From Adineta ricciae (taxonomy: Eukaryota > Rotifera > Eurotatoria > Adinetida > Adinetidae): DNA of 64,000 bases. The translations under genes and the position numbers were made by a program. The stretch's first letter is position 1; the number at the start of each line of letters is the position of its first letter. The stretch is from NCBI GenBank assembly GCA_905250025.1, contig CAJNOJ010000012.1:186001-250000 (forward strand), written 5' to 3'. Under the pieces are notes generated by a model. It worked only from the letters and a program-made list of their open reading frames with translations. It made no database searches and was not told the DNA's origin. Shown here one piece after another: positions 37,613-47,248 of the stretch.

Positions 37613-39101
37613 TTAATTTGTTTTCTTCGACTTCGACGCCCCATGTCGATATTCATTGAATAATTGTTTGAAATTATTCCAAGCTGCTGATGATGCATTT
37701 TCTTGTGCACGTAATAATGATGGACCATGACCAACAAATCGAGCAAGAATACGATTGGGCGTCGACAAGCTCACAGTTGATTGAAAACGTGAACTACTCG
37801 AACTTTCGTTTTGATTCTAGAAGGAAATCACCATAAAAATCTTGATATCTACAAGAATATTTGATACAAACCATTTCGTCGAGATACTCTATGTGAATTT
37901 GTAATTTTTGGCATGTTTCCATCAGTTGTTGTTTATTTGAAAATGAATTTGTTGATAGGGAATGTCGAGGTGAGGTTTGTTCGTCTTTCTGAATAACTTC
38001 TTCAACGAAATGTACATGTTTTTCTTGCTTTGGCAGATTCTCTTGATTGCTATCGCGTTTGAGTAGACCCTTCGCCGGTGGAGGTGGTAAACTAACAACT
38101 GGATCGAGTTTTTCCAACAGAATCTCCGCTGCCGATCGTTTCGCCAATTGTTTCGTTTTACCGTGACCTTCAGCAATTTCATTTTCTCCAAATTTCAATT
38201 GAAATACGAAGTTTTCTCGGCTTGATAACTGAATAAATTCCACTTTCACTTGTCGAACTTGAGCTAATTGATAAATACGTGTAATCGGATTAATCGAATG
38301 CTGAGTGCTCGTTAATGGTACTGTTTTTAGCATTTTCTCTGCTGCGGCTTGTTTCGCGGTGTACATATTCGAACCTTTTCCCACCGCTGAGTATTTGTCT
38401 CCAAGATGATATGTAACTGTAAATGGATCGATGATTTCCACGCGAACAGAAAGGCCAAGTTGTTTTGCACGTTCATACATAAGAGATACTTTCGAAGTTG
38501 GAGACAAGGGATAATTGGATTGAGGTGTCGATGGAGGTGATTGTGGAGTTTGACGTAAGAAGTAAAAAGCATTCCAGGCACAATTGTTACGAGCTTGTTG
38601 GTGTGTCGTACCGTGTCCATCGAAATAGAAATCATGTCCCAAATAGAGCCGATAGTGGAAAAGAATATGTGAACGATTGGTTGATGTGGAAAGGAATTGT
38701 TCTTTGAGTAGAACATAATGAACGGGAAGATGATTTCGACTAGCCCATGCATGCAAGGCTACAGTAGGTGATTGTTGACAACTGACTGGTGAAAGTTCAT
38801 GCTCGTAAGTGTTTGTTAATCGTAAGTTTCGGTGATCGTCAAGAGCTAATTGAGCTGCTGAACGTTGTGCTAATTTGAACGTTCGCTCTGTAGCCACGTA
38901 ATCTTTGTCACCTAAATGAAGTCGAATAGTATACATTTTCGAATGTGCTGAACCAGATTCTTTTTCAAATCGATATTCAGCAAGTATCTAAATGAAATTC
39001 ACAATTGACTTTCTCTCTCTCTCTCCTGTTCTTTTGTTTGAACATACTTGATTTCGTCGAGCTAAATCTTGAATAGCTTTTATCGGTGAATCGTGTTGCA
39101 T
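37613..39101 (-). CDS. STAU: Staufen-type multi-dsRBD RNA-binding protein
   Basis: Three exons (39048-39101, 37872-38987, 37613-37816) give about 457 residues with five double-stranded-RNA-binding domains. dsRBD1 begins SPIKAIQDLARRNQ and ends KLAQRSAAQLAL. dsRBD2 runs from SPTVALHAWASRN. dsRBD3 runs VSLMYERAKQLGL to YTAKQAAAEKML. dsRBD4 runs NPITRIYQLAQ to EGHGKTKQLAKRSAAEILLE and has the best basic KKxAK-like RNA-contact motif. The last domain (LMETCQKLQIHIEYLDEM ... GHGPSLLRAQENASSAAWNN) matches the divergent Staufen dsRBD5, which mediates protein contacts. Staufen proteins localise mRNAs and, in vertebrates, trigger Staufen-mediated decay. dsRBD2 lacks the canonical basic C-terminal motif, as in other Staufens. 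Confidence 0.88.
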
Positions 39102-39662
39102 ATTTAAAATAATAACAATAATAGTAGGATGTGTGGATTATGTACACAGGACAATGAAGGGGGGAACGCGAAGTGTTTCTCCTTTTATTTATTTCACATG
39201 ACGTCTCTTCTGCGATATTAGTAGACGGACGGATGAACCCTGCGAAACAATGAAAAGAATGACGGAGAAGAAGCACTTGTGATCAGGAGGAAAAACGTGT
39301 GACTATAGTAAATGATAAAATGATAAACGACGAAGAAGAAAGAACGAAAAACGAAAGAAAAAAACCGAAGTAAATTCTTTCGTTCGGTCGTTCTCTAATC
39401 ATTCCATATTACGCGAGATATTTTGAAAAGACACGTTCGTTTGATTCACTAATAAAAGATGGAGTGCATTTACGATTTCACGAGAGTACAAATGACGAAA
39501 TTTCAAGGTTTATTTAGACAGTTTTCAGGTCAAGGTAAAACTAGTCTCCGAATAGATTTGCTTATTTAGTATTTATCAGCTTCCGGAAATGTGTCTTTAA
39601 TAAGTCATTCTTATATAATCGAAAAGAATAACTGTCGTCATAGTTCGAAATAAACAAGCAAA
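39102..39662. other. Intergenic spacer
   Basis: Between the Staufen start and the 3' end of the zinc-finger gene on the same strand. Contains a purine-rich stretch at about 39330-39370; no gene seen. Confidence 0.5.
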
Positions 39663-40154
39663 TTAAAATCGATTTTCGATTTCTCCGCATTGATAACATT
39701 CGATAGCAGCTAATCGATTCTCTTCGCCGCAATATCGACATTGCCATGATCGATTGTTATAATGTATCGGTGGATTGACATTAACGTAAACATGTGAAGC
39801 ATAATTGTCATCATTATTACATACAAATTGCTGATGTTGATCTAAGTACTGTTCATTTTGAGATTCGTAATCATCGATAGATGCTCGCTGTTGCTTTCTT
39901 TTACGTCGCGGTGAGCAACTTTGTTTAATTTTATCATCGATAGTTAATAAATCTTCTTGCATTTTATGCATCGATGCGTCATTTTCAACAGCTTGACCAC
40001 CGAAGTATTTCATTTGCACTCGTTGTACACGACCGAGACATTTTGCTGGCCGTACGGCATTTTCATCTTGATTTCGTTCTCCATCCTCGATGGTTTGTTT
40101 TCTTCGCTTTGAAGGTTTGTGTCCCATGTCTGATTGGAAATGATAGTCGAACAT
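39663..40154 (-). CDS. Small RanBP2-type zinc-finger protein
   Basis: An intron-free frame of 163 codons. The first two-thirds are highly charged with basic clusters (KPSKRRKQT, SPRRKRKQQR), probably nuclear and disordered. The C-terminus is one RanBP2/NZF-like zinc finger, SWQCRYCGEENRLAAIECYQ then CGEIE, with the W-x-C-x2-C-x10-C-x2-C pattern including the conserved Trp and Asn. Such fingers bind ubiquitin or single-stranded RNA. An in-frame ATG at 40127 (MGHKPSKRRK) could be the real start. No specific orthologue recognised. Confidence 0.65.
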   Translation of the reverse strand: MFDYHFQSDMGHKPSKRRKQTIEDGERNQDENAVRPAKCLGRVQRVQMKYFGGQAVENDASMHKMQEDLLTIDDKIKQSCSPRRKRKQQRASIDDYESQNEQYLDQHQQFVCNNDDNYASHVYVNVNPPIHYNNRSWQCRYCGEENRLAAIECYQCGEIENRF

Positions 40155-40365
40155 TCTTCTTCTCTTGCTGATAAATACTATGCATTGTATGTTTGTTCGA
40201 GCGTGAAATAATATCGAAATTAAATGATTTTTCTATCAAATATATTTCATAGATGTAAATAGTATAAAAAAAGACGTCATAACATTAGAGAACGGAAGAG
40301 AGTACCTTCAAGAATATACAAGAGAAGAAAGATTTTCGATAAAAATATGTTGACAATTGTTGATA

Positions 40366-41009
40366 TCATGAACAACAGGAGAAAATTCGAGACCGTTTGG
40401 ATTTCAATGGTTTGATTGAAGCTAGAATTGCTGTATCGAATGTTTCCTTCAGATTTTCTTGTGTCAACGCCGAACATTCGATGTATGCATATGCGCCGTG
40501 CTGTTTTGCAGCGCGTTCACCTTGTTCATGTGTGATCGGTTTTTGTTTAGACTTCGCCAAGAGTTCAATCTCGGCGACATTAGTTCGCAGATCAATCTTT
40601 GTACCAACGAGAAGAAACGGTGCCGGAGATGACGAGTGATGAATTTCATTAATCCAAATTTTCAAAGCATTGTTAAACGAGACTGGAGACATGACACTGA
40701 AGCAAACAAGAAAGACATCTGTATTCGTATATGAAAATGCACGCATCAGTTCAAAGCCTAAATATTCGAAAATATTCATAATCACATTGTTCATTAACAA
40801 GTCTTACCACTTTGACCGGCAGTATCGAAAAGAGCGAGAGTATACGGTTCGTTATTGATCATGATTGTAATGGAATAGTTGTCGAATACTGTCGGCACGT
40901 ATGATTGTGGGAATGTATTGGATGTGTACGACATGAGCATAGATGTTTTACCGACGCAACCGTCTCCTACACAAACGCATTTGATTGTCTTATTTGCAAG
41001 TTGAGACAT
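40366..41009 (-). CDS. Rho-family small GTPase with atypical C-terminus
   Basis: Two exons (40808-41009, 40366-40757) encode about 197 residues. G1 is GDGCVGKTS, switch [12 protein letters not shown]3 DTAGQSGFELMR, G4 GTKIDL and G5 ECSAL. The Rho insert region follows G4, and [20 protein letters not shown] is typical of Rac/Cdc42/RhoQ relatives. It should act as a GTP-dependent switch on actin or membrane traffic. The tail is polybasic (KPLKSKRSR) but ends IFSCCS, so there is no four-residue CAAX box. Switch II differs from the invariant DTAGQE/DYDRLRPLSY pattern, suggesting altered GTPase or effector behaviour. A splice-acceptor-like tract lies 3 nt before the ATG. Confidence 0.85.
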
Positions 41010-41270
41010 GATCTGAAATGAACGAGTAGTGGATGAAGGGTTACCTGTCGATCACGTTGAAAGATAGCGAAATGAATAATAGGAGGAGATTGAAAATCAA
41101 GAATCAAGTGTTTACAGACATTTAGTGAATGAAATGTCATAAACTGACAAGTGATATATACATGTCGATATCGATGATTGTTTTTCGAGCCAATAAAATG
41201 CGAAATTATTCATTGATAAAACTAGGAATTTATTTTACAAAATTAAACACGAAGAAAAAAAACAAATTTT

Positions 41271-42251
41271 CTAGGAAACATATTTAATATGTTTTATATC
41301 GCATAAGGACTGTTCGTTTTCTTGGGGAGGAGTTGCCAGCGAAACATGTTTTCTCAATTGATCAAGTGCTAATAAATTCTGTCGTCGTAAATCTTGTTCT
41401 TTGTCGAGTTTGCCTTGTAGTTTATTTTGTTCGATTTGATATCGCTCTTTATCGGTTTGTAAACGTTTTTCCACAAGGTCAATACGGCGATCACATTCAT
41501 ATTTGATTGTTTTATCATAATGATCTATTTTGCGTTCGAAATGGTCAATCCGTGCTTGTTTTTCTAGTAAAGTACTCTGCATTTGTAATTGATTTTGACG
41601 GTAGAATTCATTCTGTTCGGTTAGTTTTTCCATATGTTCTTTTAGTTCCTTATTTTCACGACGTTGTTCGTCGATGAGTTGTTCCGACGCATTCGTTCGC
41701 ATTGTCCAACGTGTATGTACTTTTTGCAAGGCAAGATGTTCTTCTCGAAGTTTGTCGTATATTTGACTGGTTTCATTCAATTTCGCTTGGAGAGTTTCCA
41801 TTTGATTTCGATAGTAATCACTTTCGGATTTGACGCGTAGATAATCATCACGAACTTTCACATAAGCCGATCGAATCGTGGCGATTTCATCGGACGTCCA
41901 TAGGTTTTCTGTTTGTTCAGGCTTATCATCTTTGTCTTTGTGCTTTTCGAGATACGCACGAATGAGACGAATGTCGAGTATGGAATCAACCGGTTGTGTC
42001 TGATTTGCTTTGGTTTTTGTTTTACTTCTATTTTGCTCTTCCTCTTCCTGTTTAGCTAACCGTTGAATTAATGTAAACAGATAGGATTGCTCATAAATTG
42101 CAGCTAATGTCGGTGCATCAAATGATGACAATGTCGTTATGTACCGACGTACACGTTGATGATCGGGTTGAAATGTCGAACGGTAATCTCGAATGGAGTA
42201 TTGCGGTGGAAAAAGCGATTCGACCCAATGCGATGATGATGTATCCGTCAT
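41271..42251 (-). CDS. Unrecognised coiled-coil protein, 326 residues
   Basis: A single-exon frame. The N-terminus (about 65 residues, MTDTSSSHWVESLFPPQYSI) looks globular. Residues about 115-305 are a continuous heptad-rich coiled coil (YYRNQMETLQAKLNETSQIY, HFERKIDHYDKTIKYECDRR). It resembles many centrosomal or ciliary CCDC-type proteins, but no specific family is identified. A TTTTCCTTCTAG splice-acceptor sequence abuts the ATG. It is divergent from CTDNEP1, with 273 bp between the start codons. Confidence 0.7.
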   Translation of the reverse strand: MTDTSSSHWVESLFPPQYSIRDYRSTFQPDHQRVRRYITTLSSFDAPTLAAIYEQSYLFTLIQRLAKQEEEEQNRSKTKTKANQTQPVDSILDIRLIRAYLEKHKDKDDKPEQTENLWTSDEIATIRSAYVKVRDDYLRVKSESDYYRNQMETLQAKLNETSQIYDKLREEHLALQKVHTRWTMRTNASEQLIDEQRRENKELKEHMEKLTEQNEFYRQNQLQMQSTLLEKQARIDHFERKIDHYDKTIKYECDRRIDLVEKRLQTDKERYQIEQNKLQGKLDKEQDLRRQNLLALDQLRKHVSLATPPQENEQSLCDIKHIKYVS

Positions 42252-42524
42252 CTAGAAGGAAAATTTTCATTCATTTGCACGAACAGAGCATTCTGCGGTG
42301 TAACGCATACATATGTCTTTTTCATTGGTATCCTGTTTACCATTGATTGTCATATGGCGACCTCCATTCAATCCCGTTTAACTTTTATTGGTTAATTTTT
42401 ACTAGTCTCTTCCAGCTGTATACTATCGCTCTGTGTTTTTTCGTCAAGTTCATTCTTATTTTTCTATTTTTGCGATTTAACATGATATTGTTGATTGTTT
42501 AAATCGAAATTTTGAATATTCCAA

Positions 42525-43717
42525 ATGCCATCATCTGCAGTCACGCGAGTTCAACAGCAAGGTTTAGTCAACCAAAACCATTCATTGAACTCCAATAGTG
42601 AAAGACATACAATAAGCATGTTTCGTTTATTTCTTCGAGCATTCGATTATATTTATATAATAAATACGAAAATATTCTTTTATTTTTTGTTATTACTCAA
42701 ACGATTATTAAGATTTCTGTTCGGTGTCTGGACATTTATGTTTGTTAGTCTACGTGGATCGAAGAAAAAAGTATGTGAAAGCACATCTCGACTGATTTAT
42801 TTACATTGCGAATGTTGTTATTGTTGTTTTTCTTTCGTTTTAGCTTATTCAATTTCAATCTGTCAAATATTATAATTGTCCTCTTCAGCCATTATCACTT
42901 CATCGATTACGTACGGAATGAACGAAGTTTTTGCTTTCAATTTTTCGATAAATGTGCTTTTTTTTTTGTTTAGATTTTCTTCCTAAAAAAATTTTGGTAT
43001 TAGACTTAGATGAAACATTGATTCATTCACATCACGATGGCCTTACACGGGTTGTAACGGTTAAACCAACGGGACCACCTGATTTCATAGTTCGTGTGGA
43101 AATTGAGCGACATCCAGTTCGATTTTTTGTCTATAAACGACCCCATGTGGATTATTTCCTCGAAACAGTAACTATTCGCCGATGAATCGCAGAGGTAAAA
43201 ACTGAGGTTCTTTTTTAAATTTAAGGTCAGCCAATGGTATGAGCTTGTCGTCTTCACCGCTTCGATGGAGATTTATGGTGCAGCTGTTACTGATAGATTA
43301 GATAACAATCGAAATATCCTGTCCAAACGATACTTTCGTCAACATTGCACACTAGAATATGGAGCCTATTCGAAAGATTTAGCTGTGATTAATAATGACC
43401 TTGCTCGAATATTCATTTTGGATAATAGTCCGATCGCATATCGATCTTATCCACTAAATGCAATACCAAGTACGTGAACTTTGATCAACGATTTTTCTTC
43501 CATCCTTTATTATGATGATATTGTTTCTCTAGTTAAATCCTGGTTTTTTGATCCGACAGATACATGTTTACTATCACTATTACCGTTTCTTGATGCATTG
43601 CGTTTTTGTCGCGATGTTCGATCAGTATTGGGAATGAATCTACATTTACATCAAAACTTAACGGTGACAAGCACAACTGGATTGACTACGCAGGTTGTTC
43701 CATCATCTGCAAGATAA
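42525..43717 (+). CDS. CTDNEP1: CTD nuclear envelope phosphatase 1 (Dullard)
   Basis: HAD-family serine/threonine phosphatase of the nuclear envelope and ER that dephosphorylates lipin, controlling phosphatidate metabolism and nuclear membrane growth. An N-terminal hydrophobic anchor (about 42655-42760) is followed by [18 protein letters not shown] and the catalytic motif [19 protein letters not shown], where the DLDET carries the nucleophile and acid/base Asp. Then come [57 protein letters not shown], the [18 protein letters not shown] loop and [10 protein letters not shown]. Five coding exons; one intron starts GTACG at about 42909. It carries a 30-40 residue N-terminal extension and a Ser/Thr tail beyond human CTDNEP1. 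Confidence 0.92.
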
Positions 43718-44171
43718 ATAATTGAGTTTGCTATGATGATTATCACTCTATTTTTTTGTCCTCTTGTCGCTCCTTTTCTTTTCTTTATTGTACATTGTTT
43801 TCGTGTGTGTGTGTGTGCATCTCATGACAGAGAAAATAAAACATCCAGCCCGGTTACGTGGCCAGCGCGATTCATTTGATTGATTTGTCCTTTTTTTCAT
43901 ACGCAGATAAAATATTCCCGTGATAAACAAGTGCTTTTTTCTCATATTAGTGCCTGTCATTACTGGCGTCAACTGATGCTTGAAGGTCGTTTAGAAGAAA
44001 AACTAATTTTGATAAATGACTGCTTTTTTAACAGAAAAATAATGCGATATATTTCCGAATCACATGACTTAGTTTTAGGATGAGATTACAATAGGTTCCA
44101 GTCACGCGGAAATATTCGAAATAACTAATAATTACAGATTCTTTTCTCTCGATTTGAATGTGCACTGTAGG
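43718..44171. other. Spacer with GT microsatellite
   Basis: Non-coding region between CTDNEP1 and the secreted-peptide frame, with a short (GT)n run at about 43803-43817. The 67-codon frame at 43880-44083 has no support. Confidence 0.5.
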
Positions 44172-44179
44172 TATAAAAG
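44172..44179 (+). promoter_or_regulatory. TATA box (TATAAAAG) of the secreted-peptide frame
   Basis: A canonical TATAAAAG 54 bp upstream of the ATG at 44226, leaving room for a TSS about 30 bp downstream and a short 5' leader. Clear TATA boxes are otherwise rare in this window; only the next peptide gene shows one. Confidence 0.6.
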
Positions 44180-44225
44180 AGCGATTTACGTTTGATTTCT
44201 TCTTTCAAATCAAATCGTTACAAAC

Positions 44226-44441
44226 ATGTACCGACTGCTATTCCTTGTTGGTTTGCTGCTTTTACAATCGTTAACTATTACTGATAGCTATCGTATGTGT
44301 ATACGGATACCAGTTTGCAATGGGAGCACGTCACCGTGCATTATTCAAAGAGTATGTTGGGAACAACCTTTCCCGACGGCTAGCATGGCTATCAGAAGAA
44401 AACGCTATTTTAGGCGCTTTCCACAGAGAAAACTCGAATGA
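44226..44441 (+). CDS. Small secreted cationic Cys-containing peptide
   Basis: A 71-codon single-exon frame. A strong signal peptide (MYRLLFLVGLLLLQSLTITD) is followed by a mature peptide with four cysteines (MCIRIPVCNGSTSPC, then VCW) and a strongly basic tail (RRKRYFRRFPQRK). Secretion signal, four cysteines and net positive charge are typical of host-defence or neuro-secretory peptides, but no known family is matched. A TATA box sits at the expected distance. Short frames are risky to call; the signal peptide and promoter are the main support. Confidence 0.55.
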   Translation: MYRLLFLVGLLLLQSLTITDSYRMCIRIPVCNGSTSPCIIQRVCWEQPFPTASMAIRRKRYFRRFPQRKLE

Positions 44442-44696
44442 TTGTGCACGTGTTGCGTTTTTACCGTTGTATCATTCAATAAAACTAAGTTGGCTTGAGA
44501 GCCAATCATGGTGTAGAATTTTTTCGAAACACTTGCCAGTGTGATTGGATGCTTTTCATTCATAATGACTTTTTCTTTTTTCCTAGCCTAGACAGGTCAT
44601 AAGATCATTGACCAATAATGGAGATAACAATATAGAAAGAAGAAAGAATTCTTTCATTTCTATATCGACATAAGCTGTTGATGATAATATTTTGGT

Positions 44697-44707
44697 GGGA
44701 AATTCTC
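44697..44707 (+). promoter_or_regulatory. kappa-B-like motif upstream of second TATA box
   Basis: GGGAAATTCTC lies about 40 bp upstream of the TATA box at 44746-44759. It is one base from a vertebrate-type NF-kappa-B consensus GGGRNNYYCC. Function is inference only; such short matches occur by chance. Confidence 0.25.
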
Positions 44708-44745
44708 ACACCATTCGCGTTGACAGCTATCAGCTCTTTCAACCC

Positions 44746-44759
44746 TATATATATATAAG
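44746..44759 (+). promoter_or_regulatory. TATA box (TATATATATAAG) of second peptide / VIT gene
   Basis: TATATATATATAAG-type box about 42 bp upstream of the ATG at 44801, placed like the TATA box of the preceding peptide frame. Confidence 0.5.
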
Positions 44760-44800
44760 ACACTTATTATTTCAAGCGCATTAAGGACAATATATCTCCA

Positions 44801-45074
44801 ATGAGGTCGATTTCGATTGGACTTTCTCTTATCCTGATTTTTTCTATTTGTGTGAATCTTTGTCAAGCTGAAACCACCACCAAGCGGCCAGTGCAAGCAA
44901 AGAATAAAATCACGCGTCGCTGTCAAAGACCTCAGAATGGTCAACATATCTGTTTTTGTGGCAAAAACAAACAAATATACGATCGCATGAAAGGTGAAAA
45001 ATGTTTCAATGGTACAGTGATTTTCTCCAAGTCAGTATATAGAATAGTCGAAGAAATTCTTTGCAATTTCTTTT
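44801..45074 (+). CDS. Secreted Cys peptide, or N-terminal exon of VWA5A-like copy 1
   Basis: A signal peptide (MRSISIGLSLILIFSICVNL) precedes a short Lys/Arg-rich segment with cysteines (RRCQRPQNGQHICFCGKNKQ, then GEKCFNG). As an unspliced frame it stops after CNFF at 45074. A GT donor at 45031 and an AG acceptor at 45089 join it in frame to the VIT-domain exon of copy 1. The second copy instead has its own short signal-peptide exon. So this is either a stand-alone 91-residue secreted peptide, or a chimeric first exon that adds a Cys-rich head to a VIT/vWA protein. Both may be made by alternative splicing. Confidence 0.5.
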
Positions 45075-45089
45075 GAGCATTACATTTAG

Positions 45090-46573
45090 ACCTCAACCGA
45101 AAACACTTGGTCTCCGCTTGGCATCAAAACCAATTCATCAGTCGACTCGCGACAACGACAAAGAACTTCGATGCACTGGACTCATCTTCAAGCCACCTAC
45201 CGATGAAGTTCAGAAAGCATATGTTCCACTTCGCAGCGTTTCTGTCGAAGCTACTATTAATGCATTTGCAGCCGATGTTACACTCACTCAAGTCTTCGTT
45301 AACCAAGAGGAAAATCACATTGAAGCCATCTATGTATTTCCGATCGAAGTATGCAAAAAAATCAGATATATTCAGATCCTCATTCAAATATTCTACTTCT
45401 AGGAAAATGCTGCAGTCTACTCATTCACAGCACAGATTAACAATAAAACGATCACTGCTGTTCTGAAAGAAAAGGCCAAAGCTGAAAAAGAATATAACAC
45501 ATCGGTTCAACAGGGCCATACGTCAGTTCTTTTGCGACAGAGCAAAGAAACCTTNAGAATCGCAATGGACAGGATGTAGAGTATGTATGAGCAAGGAGTA
45601 GAGAGATGGACGTTGATGTTTGTTCGTTATTGTGAAATAGGGATAGAAAGGCAGTTGAAGAGCGTATCCTGCAATTGTCACTGGATCATGGAATACTGTC
45701 AGCATACACCGCATTTGTCGGTGTTGAAACAAGTACTCCAAAGGATAGTAATATCAAATCAGTTGTTCGTCATATCCCAATTCAAATCTCAAAAGGCGAT
45801 GAACATCTGTTTCAGTCTTCATTTTCATCAAATTTCAATTTCATGAACTACATGCAGCCACAAAGTCTTGGTGTGGGACCGGGGCAGTACCCGATAGCTA
45901 TGTCGTTTGCACCCGCGATGTAAGTATTGTTTTGTTCGCAGGTATAAATTGAGCGTAGATTAGCTGATTAGTATACCCCGATATTATCTTTTTTCAATCA
46001 TAGTGGAAGAAGAAGTATAGGTTTTAATGCGAGGATATGTTTGAGTCCGTATTAGTGTTTTCAGTCGGTCGATGTCCATAATTGTTTCTTCCTCATGTTT
46101 TCAGGTCTCATAGACATGGAGCGATTTCTGGGATGGGTCTCCCTGGTATGAGAGGGCCACCTCCTCGACCTAGTGGATTTGCATACGCATCAGCACCCAT
46201 GGGTGCTGCTGGTCTTGCTGCTGATTATGATGGAGCTTTTGTCTCTACTACCACTCCTGGTGCCTCATTATCACACGATCCTGTTCGCTGGTTAATCCGC
46301 CAACAGTCATTCAACGGTCTATGGAAACTATCTGATTCGGACATTCGAACACTGACCAGTGGAAAAGAATTGAGTGCATTCTCATCAAGTGTCACTCAGA
46401 ATAGAGATGCTTTGTCAACAGCGCTCGTTATAGCTGTGCTGGAATCCAAACATGGTCAGGAGAGCAATCTTTGGTCAGCGGTGGTGAGCAAAGGTCGCAA
46501 ACAACTGCTGGCGCTTGGTTTGAACAGCAGTGAAGTGAATTTACTCATTGAAGAGATGAAGAAAAAGCTGTAA
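45090..46573 (+). pseudogene. VWA5A-like copy 1, interrupted at an N; vWA domain missing
   Basis: The VIT domain exon (from 45090, with STRDND, AYVPLRSVSVEATINAFAAD and IEAIYVFPIE) is followed by an intron and exon that match copy 2 base for base to 45554. At the single N (45555) the sequence jumps to the equivalent of copy-2 position 49283, out of frame. The rest of the VIT region and the whole vWA domain are therefore absent. Downstream exons are intact: KAVEERILQLSLDHGILSAY, a unique Gly/Met/Pro-rich linker (about 45735-46210) and the C-terminal DPVRWLIRQQSFNGLWKLSD block ending at 46573. AATAAA follows at 46626. It may be a true deletion or a collapsed assembly; as written it cannot encode a vWA protein. 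Confidence 0.75.
45555..45555. other. Single ambiguous base (N) at a 1.5-kb junction
   Basis: The only N in this gene sits exactly where copy 1 skips 1,531 bp that are present in copy 2 (47752-49282). It is most likely an assembly join. Confidence 0.9.
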
Positions 46574-47248
46574 TGGATATATTTGGACGAATCGTTTGCG
46601 CTGTAGTTAGAAATTTTTTGCTTGAAATAAACTATCAATGTATAAGTATCTTCGAGCAAAATTCGTTTCTTCAATGAAATCAACTTGTTGAAAGGTCGTC
46701 TTAGCACGATGCCTTGTATATAATTATGAGCATCTGGAATCGTATGGAAACAAATAATCTAATACTGAAACTGTTACCTTCGGTGCGCAAGGGCAAAATA
46801 TAAACTGGAATGAATGGCTGTAATTTGTTCTTGTTGAAAGCAGCTTGAATGATACTGGTTTTCAAAAGAATTATGTTAAATAATTAGCACGAATAGTATG
46901 ACAATCACGGTGTTCTTCTTTTCGTGCGCGTCTTTTCTAGACTATGAATACAATTGTATACGGTATGTGTCTGCGAGGGTTGTGTTTCTGCTTTTACTTT
47001 CCTTCCCTTGATACCTATGTGTTAGCGAAAATTTTCTTCATACTTTATCGACGTGTGAGTTGCCGATCGTCACATATATATACATGCAAAAACACACGTT
47101 GTTTTCTTTATTAATCGTGTACACTATGGAGTATAAACTATTTGAACAATAGAATATCATTAGTTGCATAGAATTTGCGATCTCTTTCTTTGTTGACTGA
47201 TCTACATACGAAGAGCTGAATCGATCTAGTGCAGAAACTGTTTTCTGA
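46574..47248. other. Spacer between the two VWA5A-like copies
   Basis: Contains the copy-1 polyadenylation signal at 46626-46631 and must hold the copy-2 promoter. Unlike copy 1, no clear TATA box lies at the right distance from the ATG. No gene seen. Confidence 0.5.

Noticed and set aside
38327..38752. 141-codon minus-strand frame within Staufen
   Set aside because: Shadow frame of the Staufen exon; the dsRBD motifs are in the other frame.
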